From assembly GCA_026874595.1 (NCBI GenBank), contig CM049309.1:93518723-93582722 (forward strand): 64,000 bases of DNA, in the 5' to 3' direction. The position numbers and the translations under genes are program-made. Source of the stretch: Sipunculus nudus (lineage: Eukaryota; Annelida; Sipuncula; Golfingiida; Sipunculidae). Below, in pieces: positions 29,801 to 44,800 of this stretch. How positions within the stretch are numbered: position 1 is the first letter of the stretch; each line of letters opens with the position of its first letter. The notes under the pieces are model-generated. The model worked only from the letters and a program-made list of their open reading frames with translations. It ran no database searches and was not told where the DNA came from.

Positions 29801-32800
29801 CATGGAGTGTTTCATCAGTTTCTGCAGACTGGTGGCACCACTTGTATTTTTCGAATTTTTAAGATTTTTTTTCTCTATTTTTGAGATCTCAAAAGATGCC
29901 GTCATCTGTTAACAGGGCACAAATTGTAAGAGCTGGACCTGGAATCTTCTCTTTTTACATCCAGAGAGGTCCATGAAAGTTCTTCTTGGAAACCTCGAAT
30001 TAGGTCTCTGTTACCCATTATCTTTGAGCTATGGGGCTCGGAAGTACCCCCCAGAATAATGAAAAATTTGATACAAAAGCTCAAGTATCTGAAGAAATAA
30101 TGCATTGATCACCGTGATTCTTAGCATGGATATTAATCATGGAGTGTTTTATCAGTTTCTGCAAACTGGTGGTGCCACCTGTACTTTTTCGATTTTGTAT
30201 GATTTTTTTCCACTATTTTGAGACCTTAAAAGATTCCATCATCTGTTAATAGGGCACAAATCGTAAACGCTGGACCTAGAATCTTCTAACTTTACATCCA
30301 GTTAGGTCAATGAAAAGTCTCCTTGCAAAACCTACAATTAGGTCTCTGTTTCCCAAATTCTTCAAGCTATGGGGCTCCGAAGTCCCCCCCCCCCCCCCCA
30401 GAATAATAAAAAATTTGATACAAAAGCTCAAGTATCTGAACAACTAATGCATTGATCACCATAATTCTTTGCGTGGATATTAATCAGGGAGTGTTTTATC
30501 AGTTTCTGCAGACTGGTGGACTTAAAATCATCTGTCTCAACATGCAGGGAGGCCCATGAAAAGTCTCCTTTGAAACCTGAATTTAGGTCTCTGGTACCCA
30601 TATTCTTCAAGCTATTAGGCTCCGAAGAACCCTCCAGAATAATGAAAAATTTTATACATATCTCAAGTATCTGAACAACTAATGCATTGATCACCATGAT
30701 TCTTTGCATGGATATTCATCATGGAGTTTTTCATCAGTTTCTGCAGACTCGTGGTGCCACCTGTATTTTTTTATCTATTTTTGAGACCTCAAAAGATGCC
30801 TTCATCTGTGAACAGGGCTCAAATTGTAACAACTAGACATAGAATCTTCCCACTTTACATCCAGAGAGGTACATGAAAAATCTCCTTGGAAACCTGGAAT
30901 TAGGTCTCTGTTACCCATATTCTTCAAGCTATGGGGCTCCGAAGTACCCCCCCAGAATAATTGAAAATTTGATACAAAAGTTCAAATATCTGAACAACTA
31001 ATGCATTGATCACCATGATTCTTTGCATGGATATTGATTATGGAGTGTATCATCAGTTTCTGCAGACTGGTGGCACCACCTGTATTTTTTCCATTTTTTA
31101 GCTCAGCTGACTGTAAGTCATCTGAGCTTTAGCAATCACTCTTTGTCTGTCCAGTTGTCCGGCCGTCCGGCCGTCTGTCCTTTAACAGGGCACAAAGCAT
31201 AACCGCTGGACCTAGAAGCTTCTAACTTTACATCCTGAGAAGTCCATGAAAAATCCCCTTGGAAACCTAGAATTAGGTCTCTGTTACCCATATTCTTTGA
31301 GCTATGGGGCTCCAAGTACCCCCCAGAAAAATAGAAAAATTTGATACAAAAGCTCAAGTATCTGAAGAACTAATGCATTGATCACCATGATTCTTAGCAT
31401 GGATATTTATCATGGAGTGTTTCATCAGTTTCTGCAGACTGGTGGCACCACTTGTATTTTTCGAATTTTTAAGATTTTTTTTCTCTATTTTTGAGATCTC
31501 AAAAGATGCCGTCATCTGTTAACAGGGCACAAATTGTAAGAGCTGGACCTGGAATCTTCTCTTTTTACATCCAGAGAGGTCCATGAAAGTTCTTCTTGGA
31601 AACCTCGAATTAGGTCTCTGTTACCCATTATCTTTGAGCTATGGGGCTCGGAAGTACCCCCCAGAATAATGAAAAATTTGATACAAAAGCTCAAGTATCT
31701 GAAGAAATAATGCATTGATCACCGTGATTCTTAGCATGGATATTAATCATGGAGTGTTTTATCAGTTTCTGCAAACTGGTGGTGCCACCTGTACTTTTTC
31801 GATTTTGTATGATTTTTTTCCACTATTTTGAGACCTTAAAAGATTCCATCATCTGTTAATAGGGCACAAATCGTAAACGCTGGACCTAGAATCTTCTAAC
31901 TTTACATCCAGTTAGGTCAATGAAAAGTCTCCTTGCAAAACCTACAATTAGGTCTCTGTTTCCCAAATTCTTCAAGCTATGGGGCTCCGAAGTCCCCCCC
32001 CCCCCCCCCCCAGAATAATAAAAAATTTGATACAAAAGCTCAAGTATCTGAACAACTAATGCATTGATCACCATAATTCTTTGCGTGGATATTAATCAGG
32101 GAGTGTTTTATCAGTTTCTGCAGACTGGTGGACTTAAAATCATCTGTCTCAACATGCAGGGAGGCCCATGAAAAGTCTCCTTTGAAACCTGAATTTAGGT
32201 CTCTGGTACCCATATTCTTCAAGCTATTAGGCTCCGAAGAACCCTCCAGAATAATGAAAAATTTTATACATATCTCAAGTATCTGAACAACTAATGCATT
32301 GATCACCATGATTCTTTGCATGGATATTCATCATGGAGTTTTTCATCAGTTTCTGCAGACTCGTGGTGCCACCTGTATTTTTTTATCTATTTTTGAGACC
32401 TCAAAAGATGCCTTCATCTGTGAACAGGGCTCAAATTGTAACAACTAGACATAGAATCTTCCCACTTTACATCCAGAGAGGTACATGAAAAATCTCCTTG
32501 GAAACCTGGAATTAGGTCTCTGTTACCCATATTCTTCAAGCTATGGGGCTCCGAAGTACCCCCCCAGAATAATTGAAAATTTGATACAAAAGTTCAAATA
32601 TCTGAACAACTAATGCATTGATCACCATGATTCTTTGCATGGATATTGATTATGGAGTGTATCATCAGTTTCTGCAGACTGGTGGCACCACCTGTATTTT
32701 TTCCATTTTTTAGCTCAGCTGACTGTAAGTCATCTGAGCTTTAGCAATCACTCTTTGTCTGTCCAGTTGTCCGGCCGTCCGGCTGTCTGTCCTTTAACAG

Positions 32801-35800
32801 GGCACAAAGCATAACCGCTGGACCTAGAAGCTTCTAACTTTACATCCTGAGAAGTCCATGAAAAATCCCCTTGGAAACCTAGAATTAGGTCTCTGTTACC
32901 CATATTCTTTGAGCTATGGGGCTCCAAGTACCCCCCAGAAAAATAGAAAAATTTGATACAAAAGCTCAAGTATCTGAAGAACTAATGCATTGATCACCAT
33001 GATTCTTAGCATGGATATTTATCATGGAGTGTTTCATCAGTTTCTGCAGACTGGTGGCACCACTTGTATTTTTCGAATTTTTAAGATTTTTTTTCTCTAT
33101 TTTTGAGATCTCAAAAGATGCCGTCATCTGTTAACAGGGCACAAATTGTAAGAGCTGGACCTGGAATCTTCTCTTTTTACATCCAGAGAGGTCCATGAAA
33201 GTTCTTCTTGGAAACCTCGAATTAGGTCTCTGTTACCCATTATCTTTGAGCTATGGGGCTCGGAAGTACCCCCCAGAATAATGAAAAATTTGATACAAAA
33301 GCTCAAGTATCTGAAGAAATAATGCATTGATCACCGTGATTCTTAGCATGGATATTAATCATGGAGTGTTTTATCAGTTTCTGCAAACTGGTGGTGCCAC
33401 CTGTACTTTTTCGATTTTGTATGATTTTTTTCCACTATTTTGAGACCTTAAAAGATTCCATCATCTGTTAATAGGGCACAAATCGTAAACGCTGGACCTA
33501 GAATCTTCTAACTTTACATCCAGTTAGGTCAATGAAAAGTCTCTTTGAAAAACCTACAATTAGGTCTCTGTTTCCCAAATTCTTCAAGCTATGGGGCTCC
33601 GAAGTCCCCCCCCCCCCCCCCAGAATAATAAAAAATTTGATACAAAAGCTCAAGTATCTGAACAACTAATGCATTGATCACCATAATTCTTTGCGTGGAT
33701 ATTAATCAGGGAGTGTTTTATCAGTTTCTGCAGACTGGTGGACTTAAAATCATCTGTCTCAACATGCAGGGAGGCCCATGAAAAGTCTCCTTTGAAACCT
33801 GAATTTAGGTCTCTGGTACCCATATTCTTCAAGCTATTAGGCTCCGAAGAACCCTCCAGAATAATGAAAAATTTTATACATATCTCAAGTATCTGAACAA
33901 CTAATGCATTGATCACCATGATTCTTTGCATGGATATTCATCATGGAGTTTTTCATCAGTTTCTGCAGACTCGTGGTGCCACCTGTATTTTTTTATCTAT
34001 TTTTGAGACCTCAAAAGATGCCTTCATCTGTGAACAGGGCTCAAATTGTAACAACTAGACATAGAATCTTCCCACTTTACATCCAGAGAGGTACATGAAA
34101 AGTCTCCATGGAAACCTGAAATTAGGTCTCTGTTACTCATATTCTCTGAGCTATTGGGCTTATAAGCACCCCCCATCATAATTAAAAATTTGATCCCAAA
34201 GCAGGGCAAAAATCATAAACATAGGACCTGGAATCTTCTAACCTAAAATCCAGGGAGGTCTATGAAATTCTTGGAAACGTGTATTTAGGTCTCTGTTACC
34301 CATATTTTCTGAGCTATGGGGCTTATAAATATAAGGACCCCTCAGAATAATTGAAAATTTGATACCAAAGTAGGGCACAAATTATAACCTCTTGGCCCAG
34401 AATCTTCTAACTTGACATCCTGAGAGATCCTCAAAAGTTCTCCACAGAAACCTGAAATTGGGTCACAGTGAACTATATTCTCAGAGTTTTGGGGTATGTT
34501 TGAGTACCCTAGAAATATTGCAAAATACACACAAATTGCCAGATTCCTCATGAAAGGCCGGTTGGTTTGTCATCAGATTTGTTGTGCTTATGGGTCTTGA
34601 TGAACTTAAGCTAATATGCATGAATGATGATGCCACTTACATTACCTTAATTAGTCTGTGCAAGGACATGTTGTCAACATTTCAGTCGGCTGAGCGTCAT
34701 GACCCATGGGTCACTTGTTACAATTTTTTCTCTGTTTTTGAGACCTCAAAAGATGCCATCATCTGTTAACAGGGCACAAATCGTAACTGCTAGAATCTTC
34801 TCACTTTACATCCAGAGAGGTCCATGAAAAATATTCTTGGAAACCTGGAATAAGGTCTCTGTTACCCATTTTCTTCAAGCTATTGGGCTCTGAATTACCT
34901 CATAGAATAATAAAAAATTTGATACAAAAGCTCAAGTATCTGAACAACCAATGCATTGATCACCATGATTCTTTGCATGGATATTGATCATGGAGTGTTT
35001 CATCAGTTTCTGCAGACTTGTGGAACCACCTGTATTTTTTCGATTTTTTACTATTTTTTTTATCAATTTTTTGAGACCTCAAAAGATGCTGTCATCTGTT
35101 TACAGGGCACAAATCGTAACAACATGACCTAGAATCTTCTTTCTTGACATGTTGGGAGGCCCATGAAAAGTCTTCATGGAAACCTGAAATTAGGTCTCTG
35201 TCACCCATATTGTCCGAGCTATGGGGCTCATAAGTACCCCCCAGAATAACTAATAATTTGATACAAAAGTTCCAGTATCTGAACAACTATTTGCATTGAT
35301 CACCCTGATTCTTTGCATGCATATTCATCATGGAGTGTTTCATCAGTTCTTGCGGACTGGCGGCTCCACCCAGATTTTTTAAAAATTTTAACATATTTTT
35401 TTTTCTCTATTTATGAGACCTTCAAAGATGCAGTTGTCCCTTAACAGAGCTCAAATTGTAACCATTGGTCCTAGAATCTTCAATTTTGACATGCAGGGAG
35501 AACTGTGAAAAGTCTCCTTGGATATGTGAATTAAGGTCTCTGTTACCCACATTTTCTGAGCTATGGGGCTTATAAATATAAGGACCCCTCAGAATAATTG
35601 AAAATTTGATACCAAAGTAGGGCACAAATCAAAACCTCTGGGCCCAGAATCTTCTAACTTGACATCCTGAGAGTTCCTCAAAAGTTCTCCCCAGGAACCT
35701 GAAATTTGGTCACAGTGAACTATATTCTCAGAGCTTTGGGGTATGTTTAAGCACCCTAGAAATAATGCAAAATACACACAAATTGCCAGATTCCTCATGA

Positions 35801-38800
35801 AAGGCCGGTTGGTTTGTCATCAGATTTGTTGTGCTTATGGGTCTTGATGAATTTAAGCTAATATGCATGAATGATGATGCCACCTACATTACCTTAATTA
35901 GTTGTCTGTGCAAGGACATATTGTCAACATGTCAGTCGGCTGAGCGTCATGGCCCACGGGTCATTGTTTCTTCAAATAATAAATCACTTGTACCATAGTC
36001 CATCACTCCATCCCGTAACAAAGTGTGTTTGATAATAACTAGAGCCACCCGTAGACACAACATGAGCAGATCTTTGATAACCAACAGGAGGCCACTAATC
36101 CCAAATATTTGTTAGTTCATAGAACATACAATTTATTATAACCACTGGTGCCAATGTTTTGCAATTCAACAAAAGTAATCACTAATGATCAGGCCATCAT
36201 GATTTAATGTGCACAGGTTACATGCTTACATGTATAGGTTACATGCTTACATGTATAGGTTACATGCTTACATGTATAGGTTTCATCTTTGAGCCTTCAA
36301 ACTTATCACAAAAAGATTAGAAAATTCAGACACTGTGACCTTATTATCTTGCTTATGGAATTAAAGTGTCCTGTAACTATAATGAACATATGACTCCAAT
36401 ACAATAAATGTGAATATCTAGTTTGGTATGCATATATCTTTGGACAGGTTTGTCCACCAAATTAAAGCTTACACTTGATCAATGTGATTCTCTTTGTCCA
36501 ACCTGAAAAGACGAACAACCATTTAGACCAGCATCAAATAACAAATAGAAACAGCACAATCACTGTTCTGGGATCCCTTAGATCTTATGTAGGGGCACAC
36601 TATAACATTCAGTATACATCTTCAGGAGCACACTAAGACATTCAGTATACATCTTCAGGAGCACACTAAGACATTCAATATACATCTTCAGGAGCACACT
36701 AAGACATTCAATATACATCTTCAGGAGTACACTAAGACATTCAGTATACATCTTCAGGAGTACACTAAGACATTCAGTATACATCTTCAGGAGTACACTA
36801 AGACATTCAGTATACATCTTCAGGAGCACACTAAGACATTCAGTATACATCTTCAGGAGCACACTAAGACCTTCAGTATACATCTTCAGGAGCACACTAA
36901 GACATTCAATATACATCTTCAGGAGTACACTAAGACATTCAGTATACATCTTCAGGAGCACACTAAGACATTCAATATACATCTTCAGGAGCACACTAAG
37001 ACATTCAATATACATCTTCAGGAGTACACTAAGACATTCAGTATACATCTTCAGGAGCACACTAAGACATTCAGTATACATCTTCAGGAGCACACTAAGA
37101 CCTTCAATATACATCTTCAGGAGCACACTAAGACATTCAATATACATCTTCAGGAGCACACTAAGACATTCAATATACATCTTCAGGAGTACACTAAGAC
37201 ATTCAGTATACATCTTCAGGAGTACACTAAGACATTCAGTATACATCTTCAGGAGCACACTAAGACATTCAGTATACATCTTCAGGAGCACACTAAGACC
37301 TTCAATATACATCTTCAGGAGCACACTAAGACATTCAATATACATCTTCAGGAGTACACTAAGACATTCAGTATACATCTTCAGGAGCACACTAAGACAT
37401 TCAGTATACATCTTCAGGAGCACACTAAGACCTTCAATATACATCTTCAGGAGCACACTAAGACATTCAATATACATCTTCAGGAGCACACTAAGACATT
37501 CAATATACATCTTCAGGAGTACACTAAGACATTCAGTATACATCTTCAGGAGCACACTAAGACATTCAATATACATCTTCAGGAGCACACTAAGACATTC
37601 AATATACATCTTCAGGAGTACACTAAGACATTCAGTATACATCTTCAGGAGCACACTAAGACATTCAGTATACATCTTCAGGAGCACACTAAGACATTCA
37701 ATATACATCTTCAGGAGCACACTAAGACATTCAATATACATCTTCAGGAGCACACTAAGACATTCAATATACATCTTCAGGAGTACACTAAGACATTCAG
37801 TATACATCTTCAGGAGTACACTAAGACATTCAGTATACATCTTCAGGAGCACACTAAGACATTCAGTATACATCTTCAGGAGCACACTAAGACCTTCAGT
37901 ATACATCTTCAGGAGCACACTAAGACATTCAATATACATCTTCAGGAGTACACTAAGACATTCAGTATACATCTTCAGGAGCACACTAAGACATTCAATA
38001 TACATCTTCAGGAGCACACTAAGACATTCAGTATACATCTTCAGGAGTACACTAAGACATTCAGTATACATCTTCAGGAGCACACTAAGACATTCAGTAT
38101 ACATCTTCAGGAGCACACTAAGACCTTCAGTATACATCTTCAGGAGTACACTAAGACATTCAGTATACATCTTCAGGAGTACACTAAGACCTTCAATATA
38201 CATCTTCAGGAGCACACTAAGACATTCAGTATACATCTTCAGGAGCACACTAAGACCTTCAATATACATCTTCAGGAGCACACTAAGACCTTCAGTATAC
38301 ATCTTCAGGAGCACACTAAGACATTCAATATACATCTTCAGGAGCACACTAAGACCTTCAGTATACATCTTCAGGAGCACACTAAGACATTCAATATACA
38401 TCTTCAGGAGCACACTAAGACCTTCAGTATACATCTTCAGGAGTACACTAAGACCTTCAATATACATCTTCAGGAGTACACTAAGACATTCAGTATACAT
38501 CTTCAGGAGCACACTTAGACATTCAGTATACATCTTCAGGAGTACACTAAGACATTCAGTATACATCTTCAGGAGTACACTAAGACATTCAGTATACATC
38601 TTCAGGAGCACACTAAGACCTTCAGTATACATCTTCAGGAGCACACTAAGACCTTCAGTATACATCTTCAGGAGCACACTAAGACATTCAATATACATCT
38701 TCAGGAGCACACTAAGACCTTCAGTATACATCTTCAGGAGCACACTAAGACCTTCAATATACATCTTCAGGAGCACACTAAGACATTCAATATACATCTT

Positions 38801-41800
38801 CAGGAGCACACTAAGACATTCAGTATACATCTTCAGGAGTACACTAAGACCTTCAATATACATCTTCAGGAGCACACTAAGACATTCAATATACATCTTC
38901 AGGAGCACACTAAGACCTTCAATATACATCTTCAGGAGCACACTAAGACATTCAGTATACATCTTCAGGAGCACACTAAGACATTCAATATACATCTTCA
39001 GGAGCACACTAAGACATTCAGTATACATCTTCAGGAGTACACTAAGACCTTCAATATACATCTTCAGGAGCACACTAAGACATTCAGTATACATCTTCAG
39101 GAGTACACTAAGACCTTCAGTATACATCTTCAGGAGTACACTAAGACATTCAGTATACATCTTCAGGAGTACACTAAGACCTTCAGTATACATCTTCAGG
39201 AGCACACTAAGACATTCAGTATACATCTTCAGGAGTACACTAAGACATTCAGTATACATCTTCAGGAGTACACTAAGACATTCAGTATACATCTTCAGGA
39301 GCACACTAAGACCTTCAGTATACATCTTCAGGAGCACACTAAGACATTCAGTATACATCTTCAGGAGTACACTAAGACATTCAGTATACATCTTCAGGAG
39401 TACACTAAGACATTCAGTATACATCTTCAGGAGTACACTAAGACAGTCAGTATACATCTTCAGGAGTACACTAAGACATTCAGTATACATCTTCAGGAGT
39501 ACACTAAGACATTCAGTATACATCTTCAGGAGCACACTAAGACATTCAGTATACATCTTCAGGAGCACACTAAGACAGTCAGTATACATCTTCAGGAGTA
39601 CACTAAGACATTCAGTATACATCTTCAGGAGCACACTAAGACATTCAGTATACATCTTCAGGAGCACACTAAGACATTCAGTATACATCTTCAGGAGCAC
39701 ACTTAGACATTCAGTATACATCTTCAGGAGCACACTAAGACATTCAGTATACATCTTCAGGAGCACACTAAGACATTCAGTATACATCTTCAGGAGCACA
39801 CTAAGACATTCAGTATACATCTTCAGGAGTACACTAAGACATTCAGTATACATCTTCAGGAGTACACTAAGACATTCAGTATACATCTTCAGGAGTACAC
39901 TAAGACATTCAGTATACATCTTCAGGAGTACACTAAGACATTCAGTATACATCTTCAGGAGTACACTAAGACATTCAGTATACATCTTCAGGAGCACACT
40001 AAGACTTTCAGTATACATCTTCAGGAGCACACTAAGACATTCAGTATACATCTTCAGGAGCACACTAAGACATTCAGTATACATCTTCAGGAGCACACTA
40101 AGACATTCAGTATACATCTTCAGGAGCACACTAAGACATTCAGTATACATCTTCAGGAGTACACTAAGACATTCACTATATATCTTCAGGAGCACACTGA
40201 GACATTCAGTATACATCTTCAGGATCTTGTGTCTGACCAGAGAACTGGCTTGGCTGACAAATCAATCATTCTTAATATCAGGAAACAATATGCATGTCTC
40301 CAAAGATAGTTTATTTGCTGTGAGCATGCAGTGTGCCAAGAAATGATGCATGTGTTGGGTCATGTAAGCTTTGTTATTTTTTTTTTCTCTAATGCTAGTT
40401 GATCATAAATAAAAGTAAAATAGTAGACCTTAAGTTCAAACATCATGTTTTTAGCATTGTGGGTATCTGTTGAACTGTTGTGCATTTCTGTTCAAAGGTG
40501 CATTGGTTGAAAATCAGTGTCATCTGTCATTTATACTGTAAGCAGAGTCTTTCTTACTTTGGCTGTTTATACTTTGATGTACATCTGTATAAACAGGCAG
40601 CTTATTTACAGATGTATGAGATGATTTAAGCACCAGTGTCATGTTAACAAAAACATTTGTAACAAAAAATTTGAAGTTTGAAAACCAGGGGGCACTGACA
40701 GTCATCCAAGGTACATTTTACCACAAATATACTGCAGTTAATAAGTACATTCAAGATGATGACAGTGGTGGGTCAATAACTGATGTTATACACATATTGT
40801 TGATTCAATAACACTTTCACCGGTAGGTGGTGCTTTACTACCCTGTAATTGTTCCACCAGAGGTAAGATTTATATTGTTGCTGATATGCCTGCCACTGTG
40901 TATTTGTATCACATTGTTCAACTTTAGGGACAAGTAATTAACAGCTCACCTGTCACTTTGTTAATTATAGAAATGGATTTATTTGAATTTTTTCTGCCTC
41001 CACTCAGCTATTATTTAAGAATAAACTTCAATGGGTACTCTTCAGTGGTCAAATAAGTGCTTCTTATTTTGTTTCATTTCTCAGCTTTGCTGACTTTAAG
41101 TCAACTCAGCTGTAGTGATCACACCAATTATCAGACCATTGAATATCTATTTTTTAGTGTCACAGCTAGGGCAAATAACTTATTTCCTGTTTAAATATCC
41201 TTTTTTTCCAGCATACCAGTCAAATTTGAAAGTTGGACACTGTAACCTCATTTCTCTAATGGTGTTAAAGTTAAGATAATTTTAAAGTGTAAAAACTTAA
41301 AATTCCAATTTATAATTAGATAAACAGGGCATGCACCGGGTTATGTGCCTTTACAACAAAACTACCTCAGAAAAGCTTTACTTCAAAGCCCCACCTCACC
41401 AGTCTGATTACCTGAATAGAGTTAAGGAGCAGTCATATATTTCATTTTTATCAAGTAAGCATAACAACCCTGTATTGACTACTGATGTGATATATGTTTC
41501 AACACCTGCGCTTGTGTCATAATGCACGTAAGGTCCGCATGACTAGGAGCTCCAAACCCTGCCTTATCATTTTCACATTTCATCAGTCCTGTGCTGACCT
41601 GTACGTGCTTGGTTTAGTTTTTGTACAAATTATTTTCATGCTGAAATGCTTGTTCAGTCAATCTTTATATTTTTTATGAGCTGTTACAGTGATGTTTGAA
41701 TATATGAACCCTGCTTCAATTGATCAGTATCACTGTTTCAGTATTTTAACTTTTAGTGTAACAGACTAGTCATAATCAGTATAAATTTTATTTTTTCTTT

Positions 41801-44800
41801 TCAAAGTGGCACATAATATGTTTTGTGTGTGTCTTAACAAAGTTAATATATATAGTTGTGTTAAAGTAATACATTTACCCTTTTCACATTGACTGGAAAA
41901 ACTTGAAAAAATTGAGGGAGAGCACAGAGGAATGCAAACACCTTTGCCTAGGTAAAACATTAAAGTCAGTGTAATAGAAACAGAGAAATGTCCATGTTGG
42001 AATGATCATTAATCCTCAACAATGGCAATCATACTCATGCCCTTGCTTGTGCTCTGTATCTGTCCATGCCTGTCTCCAGTGCCTTGTTACATTGCTTAAT
42101 TAGCTTTACTCTTCAAACTGGCTGCTGCATCATTTATTCAGCTATAGATAGTAAATTATCATGGTAAAACCAATGCAAGAATATGTACACACAATCAAAC
42201 AGGGAAGTTTCTAATAGCATTCACATAATTGATTAAGAAAATTACTTTTTAGCCCTCAGCCCTTAGGCTGATGGGCTATTGTCGTCACCCAAGCTGTCCG
42301 TCCGTCCGTCCGGCGTCCGTTAACTTTTACCTTGTGAGCGGGATATCTTGAAAAGGATTCGCCGTCAGAATTTCATTTCCTCGGTAAAGATGTATATCGA
42401 CAAAATCTCTGTCAAGTTCGAAGATGGGTGACCTTGACCTATTTTTCTACATTTTAGAGCTGATTATAGAAAAACACTTAGATGCTTATTACTCAGGAAC
42501 GATTTGGTGGATTTTCACAAAACTTACTATGATTATTGGAACTGATAGTCTGTACCTGCTACACAAGTTTGGTGGCGCCACCTACAATTTCTGATTTTAA
42601 ATAAATTTTTATCGAATTTTTCAACTTTGGGCTTGTGAGCGGGATATCTCTAAAAGAATTCATCGTAGGAATTTTATTTCCTCGGTGAAGATGGATATTG
42701 ACAAAATCTCAGTCAAGTTCGAAGATGGGTGAGCTTGACCTATTTTTCTACATTTTAGAGCTGATTATAGAAAAACACTTAGATGCTTATTACTCAGGAA
42801 CGATTTGGTGGATTTTCACAAAACTTACTATGATTATTGGGACTGATAGTCTGTACCTGCTACACAAGTTTGGTGGTGCCACCTACAATTTCTGATTTTT
42901 AATGAATTTATATCGAATTTTTCAACTTTGGGCTTGTGAGCGGGATATCTCTAAAAGAATTCATCGTAGGAATTTTATTTCCTCGGTGAAGATGGATATT
43001 GACAAAATCTCAGTCAAGTTCGAAGCTGGGTGACCTTGACCTATTTTTCTACGTTTTGGCACTAATTATAGAAAAAAATTTCTCTGGAACCATTGGCTGG
43101 ATTCTCATAATACTTACTATGATTGTAGGGACTGATAGTCTGTAACTGCTGCACAAGTTTGGGGGCACCAACTGCAATTTCTGATTTTCAATGAATTTTT
43201 CTTGGATTTTTCAATTTTTTGCCTTGTGAGCGGAATAACTCTAAAAGTATTCACAATAGGAATTTTATTTCTTTGGTGAAGATGTATATCGACAAAATCT
43301 CTGTCAAGTTCGAAGATGGGTGACCTTGACCTACTTTTCAAGGTCACAGAGCTTATAATAGAATAAAACTTAGAAGCTTATTTTTCAGGAAGCATTTGGT
43401 GGATTGTTATGAATCATGGTACATACCTCTCCATTTTAAATTTTTAACTCAGACATGTACAGATATACATCCATGTGAGAACAGATATTTAGTACTTTTT
43501 ACTGTTACCACCTCTAAACACTGTTCTTTTGGCTGAAGGCTTTTGTCAGCTTCTGCTGATATTCTAGTTTTCCACTGTATGTACACAAGACATTCAGCAT
43601 ATTTATTTGTATATACATTTGAATCCACTTTCACTTTTATTGTACAGAAACATCTAATCTTACACAGTAAAGGAAAGAGTAAAGTCTGAATCCCAACTAT
43701 TTATATATATACACACACACACACACACACATACATGTAAATCCTAAGGCCCATCATCAAATTTGCATTGAACATAAAGCACTGTGCATTGTGAATATTC
43801 AAAAATGAAATATTGAGATAAACATAGAGCCGAAAGCAGCCCCAGCCACAAATATCATACCATCATTACAGCAGAAGAATGATAGTTTATATGGAGAGCT
43901 TGTAAATTTTTTTTATTGAATAGACATTTGAAAATTTCCTTCCTTCACAGGGACAGGGACCTCCAAACATGGGCCCTCCAGCTGTTAAACCTCTGATGCA
44001 AGAACCGATACCCACTCACAGAATGCACCAGCCACAGGGTCTGCTACCCCATCCCCAACAGAACCCCCAGCATCATCCCCAGCATCAGCAGCAAGGAGGA
44101 AACTACCACAGAGAGAACCACCAACAGTACCATCAACAGCAGCCCCTAGGAAGGCTACCCCAGGGAGGCCAGCAACACAACCAGCAGCAATACTTCCAGG
44201 TCAGCATTACATAGCCAGGTCAACATAGTTCATTCTGTAACACACCCTAACCAGCGTAATATATCCAGGTCAGTGTAATATAACCAAATCAGTGTAATAC
44301 ATGTAGATCAGTGCAATACATCCAGGTCAGTGTAATACAACCAAATCAGTGTAATACTACCAAATCAGTGTAATACATGTAGATCAGTGCAATACATCCA
44401 GGTCAGTGTAATACAACCAAATCAGTGAAATAAATCCAGGTCAGTGTAATACAACCAGATCAATGTTATACATGCAGACCAGTGTAATGTATCTAGGTCA
44501 ATGTAATACAACCAAATAAGTGTAATACATCCAGGTCAGTTTAATACATCCTTTTCAGTGTAACACATCCAGTTCAGTTTAATACATCCTTTTCAGTGTA
44601 ATACATCCAGGTCAGAGTAATATATCCATATAAGTGTAATACTTCCAGGTCAGTGTAAAACATCCAGGCCAGTGTAATACATCCAGGCCAGTGTAATATA
44701 TCAAGGCCAGTTTAATATATCCATATTAGTGTAATACATCCAGGTCAGTGTAATACATCCAGGCGAGTGTAATATATCCAGGCCAGTGCAATACATCCAG

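Noticed and set aside
29526-33931. Repeated small minus-strand frames containing phrases such as GNRDLISGFHGDFSW
   Set aside because: They recur in every family A module at many diverged copies with stops at different places. This is a conserved repeat phrase, not a protein family.
36578-40216. A 1212-codon open frame on the minus strand, (MYTECLSVLLK)n
   Set aside because: It lies wholly inside the 33-bp array, the complementary strand is open too, and no unique N- or C-terminal domain, signal or splice context exists. An open frame is expected for a stop-free unit whose length is a multiple of three.
36592-40224. CRISPR-like array
   Set aside because: Units are contiguous with no unique spacers and the context is a eukaryotic intron.
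43969-44214. The Met at 43969 as the start of a separate small Gln/His-rich protein
   Set aside because: The same frame joins exon 9 and exon 11 in phase with good splice sites, so it is an internal TUT4/7 exon, and the frame past 44199 is intron.
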